Part shown: piece by piece, positions 16,132-25,284 of the stretch
How positions within the stretch are numbered: position 1 is the first letter of the stretch
Layout: the number at the start of each line of letters is the position of its first letter
Assembly (NCBI RefSeq): GCF_008017835.1
Contig: NZ_VRLT01000025.1
Location: 1-64,000 of the forward strand
Length of the DNA: 64,000 nt
Origin: Mesonia sp. HuA40
GTDB lineage: Bacteria; Bacteroidota; Bacteroidia; Flavobacteriales; Flavobacteriaceae
Direction: 5' to 3'
Position numbers and translations under genes: made by a program
The notes under the pieces: generated by a model
Database searches by the model: none
What the model was told of the DNA's origin: nothing
Seen by the model: the letters and a program-made list of their open reading frames with translations, nothing else

Positions 16132-16320
16132 TTACCTGCTTAGCAATTTCTTCTCAAAATGCTGGCGGTTAGCCTAGTCTTCACGTAATGGCATAAAGCC
16201 GATACTAGACTATAGCGCAAGGCAAAGGCGATAGGCTTCTACAAACTTAAACCGGTACTCCGTCATTTGCTGTCGAAGCCGCCCTAAAATAGCAATAAGG
16301 AATACGCTAGTGCTAGAATA
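16132..16320 (-). pseudogene. Unidentified remnant with two in-frame TAG codons
   Basis: On the minus strand a coding-like frame reads FLIAILGRLRQQMTEYRFKF and VEAYRLCLAL, then TAG at 16210-16212, SSIGFMPLRED, TAG at 16174-16176, and ANRQHFEKKLLSR to TAA at 16132-16134, all in phase. No family is recognised. It fills the gap between the KTSC-like gene and the metal operon. Confidence 0.35.
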
Positions 16321-16422
16321 AATCCATTCCGCTTGACGGAAAAACAAGATATGCTAAGCAATAAGAATAATAAACAGAAAAAAAGAAAAGTAAGTTAGGC
16401 TAAAACCAGCCCGAAGTTTAAA

Positions 16423-16453
16423 CAAAAAAAAAGAGCCTGCGAACAGGCTCTTG
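16423..16453 (-). terminator. Rho-independent terminator of the metal operon
   Basis: The stem AGAGCCTG pairs with CAGGCTCT across a GCGAA-type loop. On the minus strand it is followed by a T9 run, directly downstream of the HMA gene. It is well placed to end the copper operon transcript. Confidence 0.9.
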
Positions 16454-16463
16454 GTGGCTCCAC

Positions 16464-16955
16464 TTAGTGGGGGTGTTCCTCGTGAGCGGCTTCGCTCGCA
16501 TCGGTTTGGTTCATCGCCATGCTGCGATCGTACTGGCAGCAATCGGGTAAATTCTTATAAGCATTTTCATCGGCTGCTATTCGCTCGGTATCATAACCGG
16601 CGGCAGCGATGGCTTCTTGCACGCCCATGGCATCGGCTTTTTGAGCATCGTATTGAATGGCAATGCGTTTTTGGGTACGGTTCCATTCCGCAGAAGCTAC
16701 TCCGTCTACACTACGCGCAGCATTTTCGATGGTCTTTTTACACATTCCGCAATTTCCTCTTACACCAAAAGACAGGTCTGTTATTGCCATATCTTTTGAC
16801 ATTTCAGTAGTTGTGGTTTCTGTTTCTTTTTTGGTTTCGTTTTTACAACTTGTTAAACCTAATGCTGCTATTACAGCTACACTTAAAATTACTTTTTTAC
16901 TCACGTCGATTACATTTTTGTTTTTGTGTTCGTGATTTTTCTTTGAAAAATTCAT
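16464..16955 (-). CDS. Heavy-metal-associated (HMA) lipoprotein
   Basis: Protein of 163 residues. The N-terminus has a lipoprotein signal (VILSVAVIAALGLTSC, lipid cysteine at about 37), a threonine/glutamate-rich linker, and an HMA fold with the metal site GNCGMCKKTIE (about 68-78). The tail carries DCCQYDR and a His-rich end. It probably binds Cu(I) or a similar ion at the outer face of the inner membrane or in the periplasm. It is the last gene of the metal operon. Base composition changes abruptly in the middle of the gene, from about 30% GC in the 5' part to about 50% in the 3' part. Confidence 0.85.
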   Translation of the reverse strand: MNFSKKNHEHKNKNVIDVSKKVILSVAVIAALGLTSCKNETKKETETTTTEMSKDMAITDLSFGVRGNCGMCKKTIENAARSVDGVASAEWNRTQKRIAIQYDAQKADAMGVQEAIAAAGYDTERIAADENAYKNLPDCCQYDRSMAMNQTDASEAAHEEHPH

Positions 16956-16987
16956 TGTTTAAAATTTAATTGTTATTACTTGATTTA

Positions 16988-18763
16988 TTATTCTATTACT
17001 TGTTTTACTTCACCACAGGTTAGCATTGCTTCGCCAAAATATGGATTGATTACTTTTTCATCTTTGCTTAACCAATAAGCACCATTATTGTTATCTGCCA
17101 TTGGACAAAATTCTACATAGACCTTTTCATTGATACCAAATAGTTGTACAGCATTGATTAGATGTGATGATAAATGTTTAAAATGGTCTCTTTGTGATTT
17201 TATATCGGACGTTTCAGAAATTGAAGTTGCAGAAGATTTTATTTCGCCTTCTAATGACATCCAATGGTTATGCGCCTTATTATCTGACAACAATTTCATA
17301 TCTACTTTGTTCAATTTATTTAATAAAGTTGTTGCGTTTGCTGAAGTACTTATTGAATCTTCTTTTACTAAAGCATCTTTTAAATTGATATACGCATTGT
17401 AAACACTATTTAACTGTTGTTGAAATTTCTCTGATACTTCCAAACGCTCATTCATATTAGTGTGGTCACTTTCTTTGTTAGATGCATTGTTATCCATACC
17501 TAAATGACCTTCGTGTCCAGTCATTACTTTACCACCATCTTTATTCATCATAGACTTTTTGCCTTGTAATTGTGCTGCTGCATCAACCGTAAATGTTCCG
17601 TTAGTTACTATTTCATTTCCTGCAAACAATCCTTCCAAAACCTCGTATTCATTTCCTATTTGATTTCCTAATTTCACTTCACGCATTTCAAAAACAGGCT
17701 GGTCTTGACTTGTTTTTAAATACACCACAGAACGCTCTCCTGTCCAAAGTACAGCAGATGCTGGAATTGTTAATACCTCATCATTACTACTTGAAACTCG
17801 TTCAATATTGGCGGTTACAAACATTCCTGGTTTAAAAATTGTTTCTTTATTATTTAAAACCACACGTAAATCAACAGTACGAGTTTTGGTGTTTAATATT
17901 GGTTCAATGAAATCTACTTTCCCTTTAAATTCCTTATTAGCATAAGCGTTTGTAGTCACTAAAACTTCTTGTCCCTTTTTAAATAAATCGATTTGATTTT
18001 CATAGACATCAAAGTTTGCCCAAACCGTATTTAGATTTGCAATTTTAAGCAACGGTTGCCCTTGTTTAACGTAATCGCCTTGTTCTACTAATTTTTCGGT
18101 TACTGTTCCTGAAACAGTTGCATAAACTGGAAAGTTCTCTTTTACTTTTCCTGTAGATTCAATTTGATTGATTTGTGTTTCAGACAGCTTCCATAACTTC
18201 AATTTGTTACGGGCTGCTTTGTATAAAGCAGGTTGAGATTCTTTTAAAGAAGCTGCTGTGATTAATTCTTGTTGTGCTGCATAGAGTTCTGGCGAATAAA
18301 TGGTTGCCAATAATTGACCTTTACGAACTTCTTCGCCTGTAAAACTCACATTCAAACGTTCAATTCTTCCAGCGAAATAACTTACCTGTACTGCATTGGC
18401 TTCTTCGTTTTCAGCAATTTTACCAGATAACTTTATGGTGTTGCCTTCAACATTTCCCTTGCCTACAACAGTTGTTTGAATATTGGCTAAAGCCATTGCA
18501 TTAGCTGTTAATTTAAACTGATCTGCTGTTAATCCATCTGCACCAGCTTCGGCAGGAATTAAGTCCATTCCACAAATAGGACAATCACCTGGTTCTGGTT
18601 GCATAATTTGTGGGTGCATAGAACAGGTCCACATTTGATTGGTTTGTGTAACTTCATTGTGATTATGGTCTGCTTCTTTTGATGAACCACCAAATAGGAA
18701 CCATCCCAAGAGCAAACCTACTGCCAACAAACCTATGTATATGACTATTTTATTATTTTTCAT
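16988..18763 (-). CDS. cusB: CusB-type periplasmic adaptor of a copper/silver RND efflux pump
   Basis: Membrane-anchored adaptor of 591 residues. After the N-terminal helix comes a heavy-metal-binding domain with MWTCSMHPQIM and DCPICGMDLIP (about 44-70). The adaptor core has the lipoyl and beta-barrel parts (GTVTEKLVEQGDYVKQGQPL, KPGMFVTANIERV). The C-terminal 150 residues form a DUF3347 domain with VEFCPMADNNNGAYWLS and YFGEAMLTCGEV. The adaptor joins CusA to the outer-membrane channel. Its start overlaps the DUF305 gene by 11 bases. Most CusB lack the DUF3347 domain, but it is common in Bacteroidota. Confidence 0.9.
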   Translation of the reverse strand: MKNNKIVIYIGLLAVGLLLGWFLFGGSSKEADHNHNEVTQTNQMWTCSMHPQIMQPEPGDCPICGMDLIPAEAGADGLTADQFKLTANAMALANIQTTVVGKGNVEGNTIKLSGKIAENEEANAVQVSYFAGRIERLNVSFTGEEVRKGQLLATIYSPELYAAQQELITAASLKESQPALYKAARNKLKLWKLSETQINQIESTGKVKENFPVYATVSGTVTEKLVEQGDYVKQGQPLLKIANLNTVWANFDVYENQIDLFKKGQEVLVTTNAYANKEFKGKVDFIEPILNTKTRTVDLRVVLNNKETIFKPGMFVTANIERVSSSNDEVLTIPASAVLWTGERSVVYLKTSQDQPVFEMREVKLGNQIGNEYEVLEGLFAGNEIVTNGTFTVDAAAQLQGKKSMMNKDGGKVMTGHEGHLGMDNNASNKESDHTNMNERLEVSEKFQQQLNSVYNAYINLKDALVKEDSISTSANATTLLNKLNKVDMKLLSDNKAHNHWMSLEGEIKSSATSISETSDIKSQRDHFKHLSSHLINAVQLFGINEKVYVEFCPMADNNNGAYWLSKDEKVINPYFGEAMLTCGEVKQVIE

Positions 18764-19235
18764 TTTCTAATCGTTTTATCATTGCTTTCATTTCTTCTAT
18801 TTCCTTGCGTTGTGCTTCAATAATATCTTCTGCCAGTTTTTTTACTTCTGGGTCTTTTATATCTGCTCTTTCACTTGTTAAAATAGCGATAGAATGATGC
18901 GGTATCATTGCTTTCATCCAAAGGACATCACCAATTATTGGTGATTGTGCTCTTACTAACCCCAAAGCCCCTATAAACAGAATAAAACTACCTGCAAGAA
19001 TTGCTATGTTTTTCTTTCTATCATTATACATTTTTCGCATAAAAAACCACATTATTACTGCCATTGTTGAAATCCCTAAACACGTCATATAGAATCGTGT
19101 TAGACTAAACCATACGTGGTCTATGGAATAGGTGTTTAAATACATCGTTATGTACATTGCTACAAATGAGCAAGCCAACATTATAAAGAAGGTTTTGTAA
19201 TTTCCTTTGTTTGAGTGTTCTTTTGAATTTTCCAT
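18753..19235 (-). CDS. DUF305 membrane protein
   Basis: Protein of 160 residues with three N-terminal membrane helices (about 13-31, 42-61, 73-93) and a periplasmic DUF305 segment carrying the signature WMKAMIPHHSIAILTSER. DUF305 proteins are frequent in copper-resistance operons and the His-His pair is thought to bind metal. The charged C-terminal helix (QRKEIEEMKAMIKRL) is coiled-coil-like. It lies between copA and cusB in the operon, overlapping cusB by 11 bases. Exact role unknown. Confidence 0.88.
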   Translation of the reverse strand: MENSKEHSNKGNYKTFFIMLACSFVAMYITMYLNTYSIDHVWFSLTRFYMTCLGISTMAVIMWFFMRKMYNDRKKNIAILAGSFILFIGALGLVRAQSPIIGDVLWMKAMIPHHSIAILTSERADIKDPEVKKLAEDIIEAQRKEIEEMKAMIKRLENEK

Positions 19236-19252
19236 ATTTTTTGATTTTATAG

Positions 19253-21757
19253 TTAAACTTTAATTGTTCTTAATCGTAGTGCATTTCCAATAACTGAAAC
19301 AGAGCTAAAACTCATTGCTAAAGCTGCTATCATTGGCGAGAGTAGTATTCCGAAGAATGGAAACAACACACCTGCTGCAATAGGTACACCTAAAGTGTTG
19401 TAGATAAATGCAAAAAATAGGTTTTGCTTAATGTTCTTCATTACAGCATTACTCAAATTTTTTGCTTTTACAATACCGTGTAAATCGCCTTTTACTAAAG
19501 TTATCATAGCACTTTCTATCGCTACGTCTGTTCCAGTTCCCATAGCAATACCGACATCACTTTTAGCCAATGCTGGTGCATCGTTAATACCATCACCTGC
19601 CATAGCAACTACTTTTCCGTTTTCTTGTAATTTTTCTACTTCTTTGAGTTTGTCCTCTGGTAACATACTGGCTTTAAAATCTGCAAGATTTAGTTCTGAT
19701 GCTACTGCTTGTGCTGTATCGTGATTATCACCTGTAAGCATTATAACATCAATCCCTTTATCCTGAAGTGCTTTAATGGCTTTAGCACTTGTTTCTTTTA
19801 TCTTATCGCCTATAACTACATATCCAACGACGGTTTCATCTATTGACAAATAAGAAACTGTTTTACCCTGTTCTTGGTAAGATTTAGCTTCGTCTTTCAT
19901 TTTAGAAGTAATATCCGCTTTAGCATATTCCATCATTTTAGGATTACCTAATGCTACATTTTTTCCATCAATTTTAGCTTCAACACCTTTTCCTGTAACA
20001 GCACTAAAATCTTCGGACTTTAAAATTTCTGCGTTGTGTTCTTTGCCATATTTAACTGTCGCTTCTGCCAAAGGATGTTCGCTATTGGTATTTAATGACA
20101 CGATGTATTGTAACACTTCTTTTTCGCTTAAAGCATCATTAAAAGCTCCAACGGTTTCAACTGTTGGTTTTCCTTCGGTAATTGTTCCTGTCTTGTCAAC
20201 GATAAGCGTATTTACCTTATCCATTTTTTCAAGAGCTTCAGCATTTTTAATCAATACACCATTTTGAGCACCTTTACCCACACCAACCATTACAGACATT
20301 GGTGTTGCTAAACCTAAAGCACAAGGACAAGCAATGATTAGTACTGCAATTGCATTGACAAACGCATACACATAAACTGGTTCTGGTCCCCAAATAGACC
20401 ATACAATAAATGTGATAATAGAAATAAGAACTACAACTGGCACAAAATAGCCTGAAACTTTATCTGCTAAATTTTGAATAGGTGCACGACTTCTACTGGC
20501 ATCATTAACCATATGAATGATTTGTGATAATAAAGTGTCACTTCCTACCTTTTCTGCTTTCATTAAAAAGGATTGATTCCCATTAATGGTTCCGCTACTT
20601 ACTTTATCTTCTTGAGATTTGTTTACAGGAATAGGTTCGCCTGTAATCATAGATTCATCAATAGTTGTTTCGCCTTCAGTTATCACACCATCCACAGGAA
20701 TTTTATCTCCTGGTTTTACTTTTAGAATATCATTAAGTTCTATCTCGTCAATACTGACTTCAACTTCTTCTCCATCTATTATTTTTATAGCTTTATTAGG
20801 TGCTAACTTTAATAATTCTTTTACTGCAGAATTGGTTTTACTATGTGCACGAGCTTCTAACAATTGACCTAAAAGTACCAAAGTTAGAATTACCGTTGCT
20901 GCTTCAAAGTAGACGTGTACAGCACCTGATTCGGTTTTAAATTGTTCTGGAAATACATCTGGAAACAACATACCGAAAACGCTAAATAACCAAGCCACAC
21001 CTGCACCGATTCCAATGAGTGTAAACATATTGAGATTCCACGTTTTAATACTTTTATAAGCACGTTCAAAGAACATCCAAGTGGCATAAAACACTACTGG
21101 AATTGATAATGCAAACTGAATCCAGTTCCAATATTTCTGTTCCATTATATCGTACAACGGATTGTTATTGAGCATTTCGCTCATAGCCATTAAGAAAATG
21201 GGCAAGGTAAATGCTGTAGCAATCCAAAATTTCTTTAATAGCTTTTTATACGTTTTTTCTTCTGCTGAACTATCTGCTTCCATTGGCACTAAATCCATCC
21301 CACAAATAGGACACGAACCTGCTTCGTCTTTGACAATTTCTGGATGCATCGGACACGTCCATTGTTCCTTTGAAGTTGCTGATAGATTTTGTTCTTCCAC
21401 CAAATCCATTCCGCAAACAGGACAATCGCCTGGTTTATCATAAGTTTTATCGCCTTCGCAATGCATAGGACAATAAAATGTGCCTGTGCCTTTCCCTTTT
21501 TGTTGCTTTTCCTTTTTACCTTTGGTATGATGATGATGATGTTCACCTTGATTATGGATAGTGTATCTATCACTATCTTTTTTTAAGGCTTCTTGAAATG
21601 TTTCTATAGGTATGTGTGATTCCATTTCTATGGTAGCTTCTGCCTTTTCTAAATCGACTGTTGCTTTTGAAACACCTTCTACTTTAGAGAGCGTTTCTTC
21701 TACGTGACTGCGACAACCGTTGCAAGTCATTCCGTGTATGTGATATGTGTGTTTCAT
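19253..21757 (-). CDS. copA: Copper-translocating P1B-type ATPase CopA
   Basis: Protein of 834 residues. It opens with an HMA domain (GMTCNGCRSHVEETLSK), a His-rich linker and two heavy-metal-binding motifs (FYCPMHCEG with DCPVCGMDL; WTCPMHPEI with SCPICGMDL). The ATPase core has the ion motif IACPCALGLATP, phosphorylation site VDKTGTIT, SEHPLAEA, and the hinge MAGDGINDAPAL. It exports Cu(I)/Ag(I) across the inner membrane using ATP. It follows the multicopper oxidase with a 14-base gap and DUF305 follows after 17 bases. AT-rich codons match the rest of the operon. Confidence 0.95.
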   Translation of the reverse strand: MKHTYHIHGMTCNGCRSHVEETLSKVEGVSKATVDLEKAEATIEMESHIPIETFQEALKKDSDRYTIHNQGEHHHHHTKGKKEKQQKGKGTGTFYCPMHCEGDKTYDKPGDCPVCGMDLVEEQNLSATSKEQWTCPMHPEIVKDEAGSCPICGMDLVPMEADSSAEEKTYKKLLKKFWIATAFTLPIFLMAMSEMLNNNPLYDIMEQKYWNWIQFALSIPVVFYATWMFFERAYKSIKTWNLNMFTLIGIGAGVAWLFSVFGMLFPDVFPEQFKTESGAVHVYFEAATVILTLVLLGQLLEARAHSKTNSAVKELLKLAPNKAIKIIDGEEVEVSIDEIELNDILKVKPGDKIPVDGVITEGETTIDESMITGEPIPVNKSQEDKVSSGTINGNQSFLMKAEKVGSDTLLSQIIHMVNDASRSRAPIQNLADKVSGYFVPVVVLISIITFIVWSIWGPEPVYVYAFVNAIAVLIIACPCALGLATPMSVMVGVGKGAQNGVLIKNAEALEKMDKVNTLIVDKTGTITEGKPTVETVGAFNDALSEKEVLQYIVSLNTNSEHPLAEATVKYGKEHNAEILKSEDFSAVTGKGVEAKIDGKNVALGNPKMMEYAKADITSKMKDEAKSYQEQGKTVSYLSIDETVVGYVVIGDKIKETSAKAIKALQDKGIDVIMLTGDNHDTAQAVASELNLADFKASMLPEDKLKEVEKLQENGKVVAMAGDGINDAPALAKSDVGIAMGTGTDVAIESAMITLVKGDLHGIVKAKNLSNAVMKNIKQNLFFAFIYNTLGVPIAAGVLFPFFGILLSPMIAALAMSFSSVSVIGNALRLRTIKV

Positions 21758-21771
21758 TGTTATAATTTTAT

Positions 21772-24045
21772 TTAAAATCTAATTGAAAGTCCACCACCCC
21801 AACCATATCGGTTGTTATAATTCCCTTGAATTGAAAAATTTCGAGATAAGATGTACGATGCTCCAATTAACCATTGAGTTTCACCTTCATAAGATTTGTT
21901 GTTTTCTAACTCATTAACCCATCCAAAATCTGCTCTGTACTCGTATTCTCCTTCGAGAAAAATTCTAGGAAAAATCAATAGTTCTCTGTCCAAACGTATT
22001 CTTGGGCGCAATTGATGGTCCATACTCACATCGACATTAAATCTGTAAGGCGTGAAATATTTAATTCCAACCAATCCCACAGTATTGAATGTATCATAAG
22101 AATCTGGTGTTGAAGTTTCAGTATTTACGCCTGCATACACGCGTACCCAATCATTGAGGTAGCGATTATAATTTACTTCTATTTCGGCATTTTGGTTATA
22201 ATCAAACTCGGCACGTAGTCCAAATTCGTTGCGGATGTTGCTCGACATCAATAAAAGTTCATTAAAGTTTGAACCTACACGTGCAGCTCCCCACGAATAG
22301 TAATGGTCTGTCTCGTCAATTAGGTTTTGTACTGGATAAGGTTTCATCCTTTCATCGCGTGGTGTATCATAGCTAAATACTCTTGCCATACCACCCATCA
22401 TATGATATAACACGTGACAATGAAAGAACCAATCACCATATTCTTCGTTATAAAATTCGATGACCACTTTTTGCATAGGTGGTACATTGACGGTATGTTT
22501 TAATGGGGAACGTTCGCCATTTTCATTGATGACCCTAAAGTAATGTCCGTGTAAGTGCATTGGATGATGCATCATTGTTAGGTTATTCAAAGTAATTCTA
22601 GTAACCTCTCCACCTTTAATTTTAATTTTGTCTGTTTCCGAAAGTGGTATGCCATTCAAACTCCAAACATAACGTTGCATATTACCTGTTAGATTAAGTA
22701 AAAGGTCGGTTACAGGTATGTCTGCCTTATAAGTCGTGTTTTCTTTTGCCTTTAAAAAATCATAATTGAAATAGGTTTTACGTGTGTCATAATTAAATGA
22801 AGTGGTGTCCTTTTGCATCATCTTATGATTCATTGGCATTACATCCTTTTTCATTTCCATATTCATTTCATTCTCCATCTGTCCATCTTTCATATCCATA
22901 TTCATCTTCATCCCATATTTCTGCATTAGGACTTCTGGTGTGTTACTGTTTTTATTTCCTACTAAAGCAGGTGCACCCATCTTCATATCCATTTTTGCCA
23001 TTTGCTTCATCATAGCTACTTTATCTGGTCTGTCTATAACTGTTGCTGGATACAGTTTTCCGCTACCTAAACGAATGGACATATTACCAGAACCATCTTG
23101 TGCTGTTGCGGTAATTTCCAATGTGCCTTCTGGAATGGTTACAATCACATCATAGGTTTCGGCAATTGCAAAAAGAAATCGGTTTTTATATTTTGGTGTT
23201 ACATCCACACCATCACTCGCTACAATCATCGGGTTACCACCACCAAAATCCAGCCAATAATAAGATGAAGCAGATGCATTAATAAAACGTAGTCGTACTT
23301 TTTCACCTGCTTTAAACTCTGGATATTCTGCAAGTTTTTTACCATTGGCTAAAAACGCAGGATAGTAGATATCTGCAATATCTGCACCTTCCATTCTATC
23401 GCGCCAAAATTTGAATTGTGCGCCTAATGCATCTTCTTTTATAACTCTGCTTAATGGTACCGCTGTTCCTTTTTTAACCTGATACCACTCATTTCCTCGT
23501 TTAAGGTTTCGCAGTACATTTATTGGTTTTTCATTTGTCCAATCGGAAAGGACTACGACTAAATCCTTATCATAGTCCAAGGTCTTTTCTTTAGGATGAA
23601 TGACTATTGAGCCATAAACTCCTTTTTGCTCTTGCAACATCGTGTGGGAATGATACCAATATGTGCCAGATTGGTTTATAGGTATTCTATATTGAAATGT
23701 AGTGTTTGGTTTTATAGGTGGCGTAGTTAAATAAGGTACACCATCATAAAAATTAGGAAGTATTAAACCGTGCCAATGTACAGAGGTTTCTTCATCCATT
23801 TTATTGGTTACGTTAATAATAGCGAGGTCACCTTCATTAAATTCTAATGTAGGACCTGGAATTCCACCATTAATTGTCATTCCTTTGGCAGTTACACCTG
23901 AAAGAGTTATTTCATTTTCTTCTATAGTAAGGTTATACTCTTGTATGTTTCGGCCTTCTTCTTTTCTATCTTGACCATTTGTACCAACTTGGGCAAATGC
24001 CATTGAAGTTAGAAACAAGAGAAATATTGTGTTAAATGTTTTCAT
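21772..24045 (-). CDS. Multicopper oxidase fused to a CopB/PcoB-like outer-membrane barrel
   Basis: Protein of 757 residues. After a signal peptide (FLLFLTSMAFAQ) comes a three-cupredoxin oxidase of the CopA/PcoA type: HWHGLILP, WYHSHTMLQEQKGVYG, then a Met-rich loop (MDMKMGAP, MKMNMDMKDG, MNMEMKKDVMP), and the C-terminal copper sites HHPMHLHGHYF and WFFHCHVLYHMMGGM. From about residue 590 the sequence becomes CopB-like: YYSWGAARVGSNFNELL, ELEVNYNRYL-type strands, and a final aromatic GGGLSIRF, the pattern of an outer-membrane beta-barrel. It would oxidise periplasmic Cu(I). The fusion of oxidase and barrel is uncommon and may tether the enzyme to the outer membrane. Confidence 0.85.
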   Translation of the reverse strand: MKTFNTIFLLFLTSMAFAQVGTNGQDRKEEGRNIQEYNLTIEENEITLSGVTAKGMTINGGIPGPTLEFNEGDLAIINVTNKMDEETSVHWHGLILPNFYDGVPYLTTPPIKPNTTFQYRIPINQSGTYWYHSHTMLQEQKGVYGSIVIHPKEKTLDYDKDLVVVLSDWTNEKPINVLRNLKRGNEWYQVKKGTAVPLSRVIKEDALGAQFKFWRDRMEGADIADIYYPAFLANGKKLAEYPEFKAGEKVRLRFINASASSYYWLDFGGGNPMIVASDGVDVTPKYKNRFLFAIAETYDVIVTIPEGTLEITATAQDGSGNMSIRLGSGKLYPATVIDRPDKVAMMKQMAKMDMKMGAPALVGNKNSNTPEVLMQKYGMKMNMDMKDGQMENEMNMEMKKDVMPMNHKMMQKDTTSFNYDTRKTYFNYDFLKAKENTTYKADIPVTDLLLNLTGNMQRYVWSLNGIPLSETDKIKIKGGEVTRITLNNLTMMHHPMHLHGHYFRVINENGERSPLKHTVNVPPMQKVVIEFYNEEYGDWFFHCHVLYHMMGGMARVFSYDTPRDERMKPYPVQNLIDETDHYYSWGAARVGSNFNELLLMSSNIRNEFGLRAEFDYNQNAEIEVNYNRYLNDWVRVYAGVNTETSTPDSYDTFNTVGLVGIKYFTPYRFNVDVSMDHQLRPRIRLDRELLIFPRIFLEGEYEYRADFGWVNELENNKSYEGETQWLIGASYILSRNFSIQGNYNNRYGWGGGLSIRF

Positions 24046-24048
24046 TGT

Positions 24049-25284
24049 TTACTGAATTAAATAATTAATGATTGTACTTTGCACATAGTAGGTCTTCACA
24101 GATTCTATTTGGTTCATTTGAAACTTTAGCTGCAACTCTTGAATATCCAAAACATCATTAAAATCAATCGTTCCTGTTTCATAGCTTTTGATTAAAATGT
24201 CTTCTGCATCTTTGGCTTGCTGTAGGTTTTTGGTTTGGGTAGCATAACTTATTCTTGCAGAAATGCGTTCGTTATTCGCTTTGTCTAAAAGCGTTTCCAA
24301 TGCATTTAAACGTTCCTGTTTTTGAGCAGTAATTTCCTGCTGTTGCAAATCATTTTGTTTGGTTTGGGATTTATATTTCTTATTGAAAATTGGGATAGAT
24401 ACCGAAACCATTGGCATTACAATATCCTTTCCGTTATCGCTGAAATCCATATTTGGTCTTTCAGCAACATTGATATAATCTAATCCAAAACCAATCATTG
24501 GACTGCTTTCTTTTTGATTCAATAATTCTGATTGCTCTATGGATTGATAGAGTTTATCAAATTTTAGTAATTCAGGATGTAATACTAATTTTTCAAAAGT
24601 AATATCAAAGTCTTCAGAAGGTATCATTAAACTATCTACCACATTCACGGTAACATCATTACCTCTATTCAATAGATTATTGAAGTTAGTTTGTTCTGCT
24701 AAAAATTGTTGTTGCAATACGTCTTTTAATTGTTGCATTTCGTTCTGACGCATTTGCAATCGCAACACATCTACTGCGGATGCTTTACCAACCTCTACAG
24801 AAGTTAATGCCAACGTTTCATAAGTTTCTAATAGTTTGATGTTTTCAGTTAAAACCTCTTGCTTTGCTTTGTTAGCGTATAGATTATAATAGGATTGTGA
24901 TACCGAAGCCATTAGTTTTCGCTTTGCGATGACAATGTCTTCGTATTTAGCATCTGCCAATGAACTCACGTAATTTTCTCTCGAAGTAATAGTCCCAAAC
25001 CACGGTAACATTTGTTTAGCAGATACTTTAAAGCGTTGTGCACCTGTTCGTGTTTCTGGCTCACTCACAAAATAACCAACACCAAATTCGGTATTAGGAA
25101 TGGTGTTGACCTCGTTTACCTTTTCGGAAGCTCTTTTGTATTGTAACTCAAACTTTTGAATTTCTGGATTGTTTGTTAAGGCTTCATCGATAAGTATTTC
25201 TAATTGTTGAGCATTCGCAAAAAGACTCAAGAAACAAGAGCCAAGAGCCAAGACGATTTTTATTTGTATTGATTTATATTTCAT
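24049..25284 (-). CDS. TolC-family outer-membrane channel of the metal efflux pump
   Basis: Protein of 411 residues with a signal peptide (LALGSCFLSLFANAQ) and the repeated long helices of TolC-type proteins, for example EILIDEALTNNPEIQKFELQ, the usual start of the first repeat, and NLQQAKDAEDILIKSYETG near the second. It should form the trimeric outer-membrane duct for CusA and CusB. It overlaps cusA by four bases (ATGA), indicating translational coupling, and the multicopper oxidase follows after three bases. Confidence 0.88.
   Translation of the reverse strand: MKYKSIQIKIVLALGSCFLSLFANAQQLEILIDEALTNNPEIQKFELQYKRASEKVNEVNTIPNTEFGVGYFVSEPETRTGAQRFKVSAKQMLPWFGTITSRENYVSSLADAKYEDIVIAKRKLMASVSQSYYNLYANKAKQEVLTENIKLLETYETLALTSVEVGKASAVDVLRLQMRQNEMQQLKDVLQQQFLAEQTNFNNLLNRGNDVTVNVVDSLMIPSEDFDITFEKLVLHPELLKFDKLYQSIEQSELLNQKESSPMIGFGLDYINVAERPNMDFSDNGKDIVMPMVSVSIPIFNKKYKSQTKQNDLQQQEITAQKQERLNALETLLDKANNERISARISYATQTKNLQQAKDAEDILIKSYETGTIDFNDVLDIQELQLKFQMNQIESVKTYYVQSTIINYLIQ

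Noticed and set aside
3936..16320. Stop codon reassignment to explain the in-frame stops
   Set aside because: All three stop codons occur inside the decayed frames, while intact genes end normally at TAA, TAG or TGA.
16451..16935. Plus-strand ORFs opposite the HMA gene
   Set aside because: They mirror the HMA gene in the other strand, lack plausible motifs, and have no start or promoter context.
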